Positions 47,956 to 59,883 of a stretch of DNA of 64,000 bases are shown in pieces. Source of the DNA: Allantophomopsis cytisporea. Taxonomy: Eukaryota > Ascomycota > Leotiomycetes > Phacidiales > Phacidiaceae. How positions within the stretch are numbered: the stretch's first letter is position 1; each line of letters starts with the position of its first letter. Below the pieces are notes generated by a model that was not told where the DNA came from, did no database searches, and worked only from the letters and a program-made list of their open reading frames with translations. The position numbers were made by a program, and so were the translations under genes. The stretch is taken from positions 1,488,001-1,552,000 of the forward strand of contig CP103037.1 in assembly GCA_024752435.1 (NCBI GenBank). The letters run 5' to 3'.

Positions 47956-48795
47956 CTACAACTTGCTGTCCTTCCATCTTGGTGCACGCTTCTCAACAAA
48001 AGCTGCAAGCCCCTCAGCTAGATTTTCTCCACTGTTCAGTCGCGCCTCCCATTGCTCGCTCACAGTTCTCGAAGCGTTCTCCGCGCTGCCTTCTTCCCAT
48101 GCAGAAACAACGCCCGCGCGGCTAATGATGATGCTGTCGGGACTCTTGCTGGCAATTGTCTTTGCGAGTTCCACAGCTCTTTCTACAAGCCTCTCGTCAT
48201 CTACGATTTCATTAACAAACCCCCATCTCTCTGCCTCTTCGACAGAGACTCGCCTGCCCGTTAGCGCCATCTCCATGGCTCTTGGTTTTCCAATGGTTCT
48301 GGTGATGCGCGGTAGGGCTCCTGCGAAAGCAACCACACCTCTGTCTACTTCTGGCAAGGCGAACAGTGCTCTTTTTCCTGCAATGACTAAGTCTAAGTTG
48401 GCGACAATTTCCATACCCCCTCCAAAAGCTAGTCCATTGATTGCACCAATCACGGGCTTCTTGCCTCGTCTACGAGAGAGAGCACCGAAGCCGGAGGGTG
48501 GAAAAACTGGTGTCCCATCATCTGGCTCGCCACTTGCAATTTTTTGAGACCTCTGATTCCACTCCTTGAGGTCTGCGCCGGCGCAGAAAGCCCGGCCCGA
48601 TCCAGTGACAACTGCGCAGCGAAGTGATGGCTCGTTATCGTACCAGGAGAAGAGTTGCTCGAGTTCGTGGTTGCCAGCTCGTGTTATTGCGTTGAGTTGC
48701 TTTGGCCGATTAAAAGTGACGAGAAGAATGTGAGGTGCCGGAAAGGATATCAACGCAAAGGTCTGACGAGGAGGCGGCAACTTGAAGGACGCCAT
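47956..48795 (-). CDS. sidH: Anhydromevalonyl-CoA-forming hydratase SidH
   Basis: Predicted 279 residues, one exon. It belongs to the enoyl-CoA hydratase/isomerase (crotonase) family: NRPKQLNAI near the start, the oxyanion-hole motifs SGRAFCAGADLKEW (about 65-78) and GLAFGGGMEIVANLD (about 117-131), and FALPEVDRGVV. In the fusarinine pathway SidH dehydrates mevalonyl-CoA to anhydromevalonyl-CoA for SidF. The C-terminus is -DSKL, a canonical PTS1, so it should be peroxisomal. It stands between the ABC transporter and the MFS transporter and is divergent from the latter. Confidence 0.93.
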   Translation of the reverse strand: MASFKLPPPRQTFALISFPAPHILLVTFNRPKQLNAITRAGNHELEQLFSWYDNEPSLRCAVVTGSGRAFCAGADLKEWNQRSQKIASGEPDDGTPVFPPSGFGALSRRRGKKPVIGAINGLAFGGGMEIVANLDLVIAGKRALFALPEVDRGVVAFAGALPRITRTIGKPRAMEMALTGRRVSVEEAERWGFVNEIVDDERLVERAVELAKTIASKSPDSIIISRAGVVSAWEEGSAENASRTVSEQWEARLNSGENLAEGLAAFVEKRAPRWKDSKL

Positions 48796-49940
48796 GATAG
48801 AAACAAAGAGTATTAACGGTAAGGAAGATAGAATGAGTAGAGAAATGGAGTGAAAATGAATGAGGGATGCAAAAAAAAAAAAAAAAAAAAAAAATAGAAG
48901 CAGAGAATGAGATAAAGAGTAAGAAAAGCAAGTTTAGTGATGAGAGAGATGGAGAAGAAAAAGCGGTTAAGAGTGAAAGGAATAGTAGATGCATACTTAC
49001 ACTTGCTTTCCGTGGAGTGATCGACGATTACAAAGGGCTTTCTCGTAGCGCTCTACGAGTTATTCCCGTGGTATTCTCTATGAATGTTGCCAGAATTCTG
49101 GTGATATGACAAGAGAACAAAATAAAAGATGAAAACACTTGCAAATTTGTAACGTAACTTGAAGTGTCATACTCATTTCTCAACGTGGCAGGGTGGGGTA
49201 CGTTGAATGAAACTTTGTGTATCTCCTGCATTTGTGGAGTCCCAGGTTCAAGCATTTTCATTGGATTCTTCGTGGGGAAAGTCTGAAAAGGTAAAAGGGC
49301 CGACGCGCCAACTTGCCACAGCTATGATGGTTCGTGTGTACACGCAACCATGAACATCACGGCATGGCTTGTGACTTACTCTGTATTTCCATTGTAGCCA
49401 AAAGCTTAACATGTAGAGCGATATAGGAGGCCACGAAAGAAGTGTATTCCCGTGGCCAGACCCGTATTTCTTTTTTTCCCTTCCGTTTTCCACACTCAGC
49501 TACACCTACACTCGCACTTCGGTCTCATCCGCTTTTCTGTCATCTTTTTTCATTTTTCATTTTTCTTTCCGTTTTTATTCCCACTCTCAGCTTTCTAAAG
49601 CTCTTCGATACATCACTCGATTTGATGCTTGCTTGCTTGAGCGTCGCCACCCTTGCTTGACCTCTGCTACTAGCACCGGCTCTATACCTTCAAACTCTCG
49701 TATGTCCACAATTTCTGCATGGTTTCCACTCTAAAATTCGGTTGCCAGGCGCTACACCTCCACTTTACGCTCGGTTTCCCGTCTTTTCTATTGCTCACCT
49801 GTGCTTTTCCTCGATTTGATTGTAACTCGCGTAAGGCAGCATGTTCTAGATAGCTTTGTATAAAACAAGTGATATGTATGTTTTTCTTCCTTCTCGTACC
49901 GTGCCATTAGTCCTTGTTATATCTTCGACAAATCGTTACA
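48796..49940. promoter_or_regulatory. Divergent sidH / siderophore transporter promoter region
   Basis: About 1.15 kb between divergent siderophore genes. A 24-nt A run lies at 48871-48894, within the sidH leader. T/C-rich tracts around 49470-49580 precede the transporter gene. I found no exact ATCWGATAA here. Confidence 0.5.
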
Positions 49941-51929
49941 ATGAGGCTTCGACGTTTCTTTGCCTCCAAGGGCTCCAAGAACCCAGCTGTTGAGGCCGTC
50001 ACAACAGCCGACAACGATGAATCAACTTCAACGGAGATGCATCAGACCAACAAGGAGGATGAAATCACCGAAGTCACTCGTGCTGCTGACTCGAATCCCG
50101 CGGTCCCTGCTGACGAAGAAGCCCCAACCGAAGATGCGCAGGACGGTGTGCGTCGCGCAGAGGCAATGACTCTTCAATGGTCCAAGAACTCTTTGAGACT
50201 TGTCTATATTCTGTAGGTTTACCTTGTCTCGTGACTGCTGCGATAGTCAAAATTGCAGAACATGTCGTTACGCGACTACATGTTTCTATCAAGATATCTC
50301 TGACAATTTGTCCACGCAGAATGTGGTTCATGTACTTTATCAACGCATTCCAAGCAGGTATTACCTCCGATCTGTCGGCTTACGTGCTGTCCGCATTTCA
50401 GTCGCACTCGTTGGTCCCAGTCATCAGTATCGTCTCAAACATTATGAGCGGTGTCTTTTATCTTCCTATCGCCAAGATGCTTGATTTGTGGGGACGTTCG
50501 GAGGGTTTTGCTGTTATGACTGCAATCTCGACAATCGGATTGATCTTGATGGCCACTTGCAGCAACGTCGAGACGTATGGAGCAGCACAGGTATGTTATG
50601 AATTATACAATGAGAATCCTATCATAGCTAAGTAAGGATATCTGACATGTATCTTAGGTTTTCTACGGTGTTGGTTTGACAGGTATGATTTACACTGTTG
50701 ATGTTATCACTAGCGACACTTCCACCTTGAACAACAGAGGTCTTGCCTTTGCCTTTACTTCCTCCCCATACATCATTACAGCTCTTGCCGGACCTTCCGC
50801 TGCCCAGGGTTTCTACTACAAAATCAGCTGGAGATGGGCATACGGATGCTTCGCCATCATTCTTCCAATCATGGCCCTGCCACTGTTCCTTATCATGCAC
50901 GTGAACATCAAGCGCGCAAAGAAGAACGGCCTCTTGGCTAGACCCAAGAGTGGAAGAACTGTTATTCAAAGCATTATTCATTACTCCATCGAGTTTGATC
51001 TTCTTGGTGTTTTCCTCCTTGCGGCTGGCATGACCCTCTTCCTTTTGCCGTTCTCCATCGCCGTATCTTCCGACAAGCAGTGGAGATCCCCCGGAATCAT
51101 CGTCATGATTGTACTCGGATTTCTTCTCCTCATTGCCTTTGGTGTCACTGCACGTTATACCAAGAAGCCATTTATTCCATATCACCTTCTTACCTCCCGC
51201 AACCTCCTCGGCGCCTGTCTTCTCGATGCCACTTACCAGGTTGCTTATTACTGCTGGGACAGCTACTTCGACTCTTACCTGCAAGTGGTTTATGGCCTAA
51301 GTATCGCAGAAGCCGGATATGTCAGTGGAGTTTTTGATATAGTTTCTGGTGTTTGGCTTCTATTCATCGGATGGTTGGTTCGCAAGACACATTATTACAA
51401 ATGGCTTCTTCTCATCGCAGTCCCATTCTACATTCTTTCCATGGGTCTTCTCATCTACTTCCGTACCCCACACTCCAATATCGGCTACGTTATCATGGTT
51501 CAGGTCTTCATCGCCTTGTCTGGAGGAACCATGATTGTGTGCCAGCAAATTGCTGTACTGGCATCTGCTGGACACGGTGAGGTTGCTGCTGTTCTAGCCC
51601 TTCTCGGTCTTTTTGGTTACATTGGTGGTGCTATTGGAGACTCCATCTCCGGTGCTATCTGGACCAACACGCTTCCCGGAGAGCTTCAGAAACACTTGCC
51701 GTCTGCTGTTGTTGCGGATTGGGAGTCTATCTACGATGATATCACCGTACAATTGAGTTACGCCAAGGGAACTGATGTTCGTGACGCTATCATTGCAGCA
51801 TATGCTATAGCTCAAACCAGAATGTTGATTGCAGGCTGTGCTATCATGGGTTTGGGACTTGGTTTTGTACTCATGCTCAAGAACATCAAATTGACTGATA
51901 TACACCAAACTAAGGGTATGGCATTCTAG
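49941..51929 (+). CDS. MFS siderophore-iron transporter (Mir/Sit family)
   Basis: Three exons, 49941-50212, 50320-50590 and 50658-51929, give 604 residues. An acidic cytosolic N-terminus of about 80 residues is followed by 12-14 hydrophobic segments. Family features include SAYVLSAFQSHSLVPVISIV, LPIAKMLDLWGRSEGF (the MFS loop 2-3 motif), ISWRWAYGCFAII and GHGEVAAVLALLGLFGYIGGAIGDSISGAIW in order; in Sit/Mir proteins the last region is highly conserved. Such carriers import ferric siderophores across the plasma membrane by proton symport. Its place beside sidH and the ferric reductase points to uptake of the cluster's own siderophore. Introns keep phase (L-M-W junction from CT+A). Confidence 0.92.
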
Positions 51930-53216
51930 ATGCTTAGTGCCTTATGGAAGCGAAGGAACGAGATTTTGGTTATTTTGCAGTTCTAGCTGCTCGTTAGTTT
52001 TATGTATCTTTGTGTATAAGGTACACATACTCACGATTATGTCATTACATAACTTACGATCTCTACATTCTACGATACATTAAATCTCATCACTCATTCG
52101 CACATATTGCTCGCGTGTTGATACCTTCATTAGATAAAAGTTAAAATACTGTCATTGAGCATGTTTGTCTTGTGGTAATGGAATTTTCCCAATCTCTTTC
52201 TCGCAGAGCTTTACCAGATTTACACATCGTTTCCGTTGTCATTAGCTTTGTCACGTTCATTGATAACACCGGACCCAGCTTGAACTGCGCTGCCGGGTAA
52301 CCTCTTCAATCTTCATTCCGACCAAGTTCCGTTAGCTCCATGCGGGGCAGTTCGTCGCATTAGTGCCCTCTCAGCGACATAATATCTGTCTCTTTTTGCA
52401 ATGCAATTCAAAAAGTTATCCATATCAAGCAAACCCAAGGACATTCAAAGAATCGACTACTTTTTTCCAAGCTTGAAGACAAGTGCCTACTTGGCAATAA
52501 ACTCTGAAGCAAAACCTCTGGTACGCTCTAACTTTCAAGACAAAGAATCCGTATTGCAACTTGTAAACATTATGACTTGAGCGCTGGCCATAACCGACAA
52601 TTCATAGAGCCCGCTCTTGAGCTATAGCCGCTACTGAGCATGAGCCGAAGTACGAGGTACGAACGAGCGTTTCGGTGTTGAACTGGATTGGATCGGTCGC
52701 AGGGCAGGACCCATAGGGTGGCAAGAGACGATAGTGGATCGTTTCCGCGTACCATATTGCATATAGTGGCCTCAATATCTACTTGTCTCAGGGTTGAAAG
52801 AAATGATATCCTTTTCATAGGGCTTGCTTTGAGACGCAATTGATTCCGCTAAGATTGTCATGGTTAACATCACATTGGATTTGTAGTCTTTGGGTTGTTA
52901 TACGCGGTATTATCCAAGTGAATTTGGGATGAACAGATAAGACCGCTGAGGTGTCATCCGGCAATTAAAAGCCATTCAGGTTCGCAATTTTGAACTTGTC
53001 ACCTGCCTCGAAACTAGCAATCTACTGGGTCCATCCCCGGACGAGAAGTCCCTGACTTCTTACAACGGACATGAATGCGAGCGAGCAACGGTCTGAAAAA
53101 TCGATTTAGATGTCAACGTCCTTTAACTCGATATACATTTTGATCCTCCTATATACTATGTTAAAGTGATTGAAGAAAAAAGAAGAGAAGGATATCCTGC
53201 ATTTGGTTCATTTGCT
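51930..53216. other. Intergenic between convergent transporter and ferric reductase genes
   Basis: About 1.3 kb with no supported gene. The frames present are short and lack domains. Confidence 0.6.
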
Positions 53217-55849
53217 TTACCATCCAAAACCCTCATCTATGAACTCAGTGCCAGGTCTTGACTTGATACTTTCAACAACAGCCTTTCTAGTCTCATCAGC
53301 CATTGCAGCAGGTCCGCAGGACACAACGCAAACTTTCTCATACATATCCGGGATTGAAGACCAAGAGGAAGATTGATCAGGCATAGTGGTTGTGCCAGTA
53401 TGAAGCGAAACTATGCTTGAGATATCAGGTCTTTCTGGATGGAAATGAAGATTTGGGTACGTTCTATACGCCCCGGACGACATCAAGGGCGCTGCTTCGC
53501 GTGGGAGATAACCAGTTAACGAGGACACAACATCGCAAGACCCTGTGATATAAACATCCATTCTCAATTTCTCGTTTGGAAAATAGTCGAAGAACTCTCC
53601 CAGATCTCGATTTAAAACTGAATCCAGCATGCTTTGTTGCCGTATAGCCCAAGCTATGTGAATTTCTTGTTGTAATTTAGATCCTTGGTTCCGAAGGCTG
53701 CGCAGATAAGACAAGGCAACTACTAATCCAGTTCCTCCTACCACGAAGACAACTTTGGAATAGCAGGATAATGACAGAGGTGTGCCATATGGTCCTTCAA
53801 TCAGAACACGAATCTCTGCACGACTGGTTGATTGTTGAGTGATTAGATCGCGGAGGCGTGCTGTAAAGCTCTCGTAAGGTCGGATAATGAAATTTAATGT
53901 TTGCACTGCGTCTTTGCCCTTCAGACTGCACGGCTCTGGCATACCTCTTGGGACAAAATCCTCCAGAAGGGGAAGGCTTTCATTTTCTGGGTTTGCCTTG
54001 GTATTGATGTCCATTGATGGGTATTGGCGATTTCTCAAGTCATTCTTAAGAACTTGACTGCCAGATGTCCATGAATTCAGGGTGAAGGGGTGACTTTCCC
54101 ATACTTTCCAACCATGGAGAAGATAGATATAATAGAATTCCCCAGCTTGTGGTTTCAAACTCCCAGTAGTTGGCACATCAAGATGAATGATGTCGGCAGA
54201 TCTGTCATAGGTTGCCGTTGATGATGATTTGATCATGGCTAGATTGCAAAGCAAAATTCTAACCACACGAAGGATGCGATCAAAGACCCAGAGTACTATG
54301 CTTGGCCAGATATATATACGATACTCCGGTCTATAATTAAGGTGGCTAAGAGCAATTCGTCAGTATTTGCTGAAGAACCTAAGCATTGAACTCACAGATA
54401 TAACCCTACAAGCGTTGTAAGCGCAAATACAATATGAAGAACAAGGAATACTTCGTATGCTTTGTGACGAAGTTGGTAAACAGACAGACCAAGCATAAGA
54501 CTCATGGTTACCGTCGCCTATGATATATCAGTGGCAGTACTATCTCATCAATGCAATGCTAACATACCAACCCTCCACTCCACCAGTCCATCTCATACCA
54601 ACTTTCGAAATAGTAACCATCTTCAAGGATTCTTAGCAAAATGTGAGGAGACTGCGTACAAGTCTGCAGCCATACCTTTTGCCGTTAAATATGAATAACC
54701 GATGGAATGTACAATAGCCTGAACAACAGCAACCCTAGCAATCCAACGATGAAAGTTGATGTACGTAGCAAAGCTCCAACCAGTAAGCCATAACACAACA
54801 TTATTTCTTTGAGCAAATAACCAGATCATAGTGAAGTTTGCGGCAGCTAGAATTCCTGTTCTATCGCTGACATACCTCCACAACTGATCCGAGACTGAAG
54901 GCCAACTGAAGTAATGTTAGAACAGTTTTCAGTTGATAAAAGAGAGGCTTGCTTACTATAAATTACCTTGCAAGGTTACGTATCCTCCACAAGATAGAAA
55001 GATATTCATGATGATGAAGGTCAGAATAGTGGCTGACTGTATTCTTGGAGGTACTGTACATTGCCCAATTGGTTCTCTGCAATGCTTGGAGAAAGTAGCA
55101 GGCATTTTCAAGTATTGCTGCCAGTAACGGTGTACAACCATCCACATGCCTCTTTGAGACCTGCTTCTCAAGGTATGGCTACTTTCAGGATCGAGAAGTA
55201 ATTCTTTAACTCTCTCCGTGGCAATGATAGTCAGTAGCCTACTGGAAGTGCCAACAATCAAAACTAAGATCCAAAACCCGACCAGCACACAGCTATACAC
55301 TATATCAGCAGTTTGAAAGCACAAGGTGAGAAATTCAATACCCATAAGCGTTGTGCATGTTCGAATTGCGACTCCATTGGTCCTATCAATCATCAGACAA
55401 CATACTGGATATCAAAAGTAGAACCTTACAACTGTGCTAAAACCTAAGCTAAAGCCAGCCCGTGAAAGAATTACAGGCTGTATCAACTCGTCCGACAGCT
55501 CAAGGTCCTCCACATCAAGAACTGGGAATTTCCTGACAATTTCCTCAGTCAAATCGTCAATAATACTCATAGGCAGAATATCATATCCGTTTCTCGCACA
55601 TTCGACGGTATAATGCTCGATACCAGCCTTAATTTGAGCTCCCGAACAGTAATCCTTGGCACAAAGATAAAGTGACTTTGCGAGAAATACATTCGCACAC
55701 GGTGCATCAGTCACGTTTCCCTCACCCTTGAAGGTCCTCTGAGAAAGACTTGTCATGCATCCAACAGCACAATTTTTGGTAGTTGATTCCCAAAGATGGT
55801 CGCAATTTGCGCAGGAAATTAGAAAGAGCCACAGCATGGAAATTATCAT
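53217..55849 (-). CDS. Plasma-membrane ferric reductase (Fre family)
   Basis: Seven exons: 55849-55430, 55382-55342, 55292-54967, 54894-54676, 54620-54568, 54517-54396 and 54345-53217, giving 769 residues. The start at 55849 gives a signal peptide (MIISMLWLFLISCANC), then a Cys-rich outer domain. Spliced exons rebuild NMHNAYG-CVLVGFW, SDQLWRYVSDRTGI, GYYFESWYEMDWW and HLNYRPEYRIYIWPSIVLWVFDR in order, as in the ferric-reductase membrane domain with haem-binding His in the WSFATYINFHRWIARV and LHIVFALTTL helices. The C-terminal half has the FAD motif HPFTLNSW, NAD-binding GPYG and VVGGTGL, and a final SCGPAAM. It reduces extracellular ferric iron or ferric siderophores with NADPH. It is divergent from sidI. 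Confidence 0.93.
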
Positions 55850-57072
55850 GGTTGAAGTGGAATAATGTATGGTGATGTGTGAAGTAGATATTGTACATCG
55901 AGCAGAAGCGAACATAGAATTCCCCTTAGTATTCATTGTGCCATGATCGACACTCGCCAGGAGGCTCTTCATTAGTCAGATAGAGTTCGAAAATGGAGAA
56001 TACAGAAATCATGTGAGAATATAGAATATAAAATGTCCTATTTATTTCTAGACAAAGACTCAAATCTTTTTAATTTTTCTACCATTTCCCATCGTCAACA
56101 AGTAAGTTATTAGGGATCCCTTGTAGCTATACGGGCATAGACATGGCATCATACTGGTAAGAAAGACCCAAAAGAAATGGGTACGAAGCAAGAGTGCTCT
56201 ACAAAGCCGAAAAATTCATGCTTAAGAGGTATATGTTTGAGTACAGCCGTCGATATCCTTCAATATGCTGCCACTACTAGAGCTGATTGAGACCACGTAT
56301 GTAATCTTATCAATCAATCTGATAAGTAACGCGCAACGCCAAGATAACCTTGACCCTTTACGTTCGTAGCCGCAAACATCGGGAGGGAATTCGTGAGGTG
56401 GAAATCAAGGCAACTAGTATTGTGTGTGAGGCGCACCGAAATCACGTCTAATTGCATAGTACACCGGGGTAGAAAGACCATGCAAGTGCCGCGTAACCAC
56501 AAGATCTACTCCACCTAGTTCTTAATTTCTATAGAAATCCCTTCTCCGGTGTTCGGATAACATTGCTTATCGGTGAAGCCCGCGGACAAGACCGTCTTGC
56601 AGACTTCGAAGAGAGGCAAAACGATTCATCTAATCAGATGAGATGGTGGGTGCCATCACCAGCCATGCACCTACCTACCTGGTGGAGGTATCGGGCATTC
56701 CTTGCTGCGCCGTAAGTCCGTAAAATACACACCCGGTTCCCTCACTATGCAGGGATTAACATTATCCTTGCTACGAAGCACTTTGTTTCATTCGTACCCC
56801 ACCCGATCTGCCATGACTTTAGCAACAGAGTAGTGTTGCTTTCAAGTATTGCGTAGTGCGTCCATGGGGGGGTGTACAACTAAAATGTTATGAGTTCTAT
56901 GGAGGCAATATACATCCCAAGTCGTATGAGCTATGTATATGCCAAGAGGACTTCAAAGAATCTCTTGTCTTTGGAAGGTTTGACGGACTTTTATAGCTTT
57001 GAAGAGATTTGATTTTATATTGTATCTGAAGCCATCCATACGTCTGCAATTCCCAAATTTTGGGCGATCGCA
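55850..57072. promoter_or_regulatory. Divergent ferric reductase / sidI promoter region
   Basis: About 1.2 kb between divergent iron genes. It carries an exact ATCTGATAA at 56317-56325, near the middle. No gene is supported. Confidence 0.55.
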
Positions 57073-59130
57073 ATGGAGGCTCTTTCACAAGAACAGACTG
57101 TTGTCGAGCCTATGCGCCTTTCGGTGGTGGAAGGCGTCAAATCACCCCCTCTTGTTTCTTTAACGCTCGGTGAGCTTCTCGACCAGCAATGTCTGACTCG
57201 GGGTCCATACGAAGCCATTGTGTGCCCGAAGACCAATAGTCGTTGGACATACAATACTCTTCGAGAAGAGAGTTTGCTCATAGCCCAAGGTCTTCTGTCA
57301 CTAGGTATCAAATCTGGAGATAGAATTGGTATTCTAGCTGGTAATTGTGCAGAGTATATTGCGGTCTTTTTTGCTGCGGGATATCTAGGTTGCATTCTCG
57401 TTGTACTGAACAACACTTATACTACTTCGGAAGCAATAAATGGGATAACACACTCTGGTACGTCAGAAAATCAAAATGCCAAATTTCTACAATGACTAAT
57501 CTATTCAATAGGATGCCGCGTTCTCTTTGCAGTCGAGAAAATCGGGCGATTAGATCGCATTGAACTTCTCAAGGCATTAGCTTCGAATAGAAAACCCGAG
57601 GCACTGGAAAATGTTATCATGCTCCGAGGGACTCGTAAAGGTCTCATGGGATATAGAGATTTGAAAAGTTCAGGGAGACGACAGCCAAAGGACGCCCTGC
57701 CAATAGCAAGGAGAGTCGTCAGACCAGATGATGTTTGTAATTTACAGTATACCAGTGGCTCAACTGGACATCCTAAAGCTGCCATGCTTACTCATTTGTA
57801 AGTCTCGGACAGCTTCTTCAAACATTCAACAGCTGATTAAATTAGTAACCTCATCAATAACGCGACTTCGATTGGCGACCGACTCGAATTCACACACAAA
57901 GATATCCTCTGCTGTCCGCCGCCTCTCTTCCATTGTTTCGGACTCGTGCTTGGAGTTCTAGCAATCCTTACCCATGGTGCAAAGATTGTGCTTCCCGCTG
58001 AGACATTCGATACAGCAGCAGCACTGAATGCGATCTCAGAAGAGAGATGCACAGCCTTACACGGGGTCCCAACAATGTTTGAGGAGCTTCTCAACTTGAA
58101 AAGACCAGCGGGCTTCAATTGTGACAGTCTACGCACCGGTATTATTGCAGGAGCACCAGTTCCGCGTCCGCTCATGAAGCGGCTCGTCTCTGAGTTGAAT
58201 ATGACTGAGTTTACAAGTAGTTATGGTACATATCCTTCCAGACATTACAAAGAAAGGCCTTACTAATAAATCAGGTCTTACGGAAACCTCTCCAACATGT
58301 TTCAACGCTTACACATACGATACCATCAATACTCGTCTCACCACTGTCGGCCAGATCCTACCACATCTACGTGCGAAAATCGTTGATCGCAACGGTGATA
58401 TCGTTCCGTTGGGCGTACGCGGTGAACTTTGCATTGCGGGCTACTCTTTGCAAAAAGGATATTGGAATAATCCCGAGAAGACTGCTGAAACGATGATCCG
58501 CGACAAAGATGGTGTGCTGTGGCTGCATACTGGTGATGAGGCAAGTTTCAACGACCGCGGTTATTGTACTATTACCGGACGATTCAAGGATATTATCATC
58601 AGAGGTAGGCTCAATCCAACACTCCATTCAATTATCCCCAGAACACCTCTTGGGCGTATCACAACCGACTCATTCTATTCATTACAAACCAGCACATCTC
58701 CTTACCCTCCTACCCCCCGCAAACACTTGATACCGGGTAGTCAACTGACATATTTACAGGTGGTGAAAATATCTACCCCGTTGAAGTCGAGGTCAGATTG
58801 GGCGAACATCCAGCGATCGCACGCGCAGCAGTAGTTGGAATCCGCGACGAGCGATTGGGCGAAGTTGTCGGGGCTTTTTTGCAGCGTGAAGTTGACACCG
58901 CCGGAAATCCGGTAAAGAAACTGAGTGATGAGGAAGTCAAGGCATGGACGCGGGAGGTTCTTGCAAGACACAAGACTCCGGCTTATATCTTCTGGCTTGG
59001 TGATGAAGGTCTTGAGGATACGATTCCGCAGACGGGCAGTGGCAAGATCAAGAAACATGAACTGAGAACTGAGGGGGAGAGGATTGTGAAAAAGAGGAAA
59101 GAGGAGCAGAGACCGAAGGCTAAACTTTAG
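57073..59130 (+). CDS. sidI: Mevalonyl-CoA ligase SidI
   Basis: Five exons: 57073-57457, 57512-57797, 57846-58225, 58275-58604 and 58760-59130, giving 583 residues, every junction in frame. It is an acyl-CoA synthetase: YTSGSTGHPKAAM (about 208-220), SSYGLTETSP across an exon junction, LWLHTGDEA, and GRFKDIIIRGGENIYPVEVE across the last intron, with GSGKIKKHEL near the end. SidI activates mevalonate as the CoA thioester, the first dedicated step towards the anhydromevalonyl group. The protein ends in -PKAKL, a PTS1-type signal. In Aspergillus SidI is, as I recall, sent to peroxisomes by an N-terminal PTS2; no clear PTS2 is seen here. A generic acyl-CoA ligase is the alternative, but the setting favours SidI. 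Confidence 0.9.
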
Positions 59131-59883
59131 AATGGTAATTAATAAATTGAAAGATCTTATGTTTGTATAGAAAATATTGAAGTACATAAACTCTTGACAT
59201 ACTGTGCCTATAATTCGTGATTTTTTGTCGATAAAACAAAGACGCTCAGATAATTTAAATGTTGTAGCGTATACCAGCAACCGATCTACTGGATGTTCGA
59301 CATCGCTTTTCTTGATGTATGTCACTGCTTTTGGCTAATGCGATACCAACCATCGTGATAGTGTGCCCTAGTAAGGTACGATCTCTTGCATGGTTGACAT
59401 CGTTTATCTTGGAGTATGTCACTGCCTGTGCCTGATTGGATATGGTACTGATCGTAGCAATGGATCAATAAGCTTCGGCAGTTCAATTATTCACACATGA
59501 GATGCAACAGTGAATGTTAGATAACACGTGTTGTAGACACAAATGATATCCATGAATACTTAAGTGCAAAGGACCAAGGTAAAAGAGAACAAACCGATGT
59601 GGCTCTCGATGTCATATGAGCAGGTTTTGATTAGGAAGTGCAGACTCTGCACCGACACATTATACGTTCGAGTACTTGTGTGGTCACACAGAATTACTGT
59701 GAGGTCAATTTGATCATGATACGAAGGATACAAATTCCGACCTGTACAACGCGACACTCATGTGTTGAGACATGCAAAATGATATTGTCAAAAACGCCTC
59801 TATATACAGCTCAAGTCTGCCCCAGCTTCCGCTGCCCATATTATTTTACCCAAAAGTGTAATTAAAATTAAATGGTATATATC
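59131..59883. other. Intergenic between convergent sidI and SidA-like genes
   Basis: About 750 bp, AT-rich. Words around GATGTATGTCACTGC and GGAGTATGTCACTGC (about 59313 and 59410) form an imperfect direct repeat with a nearby GACATCG. No gene is seen. Confidence 0.5.
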
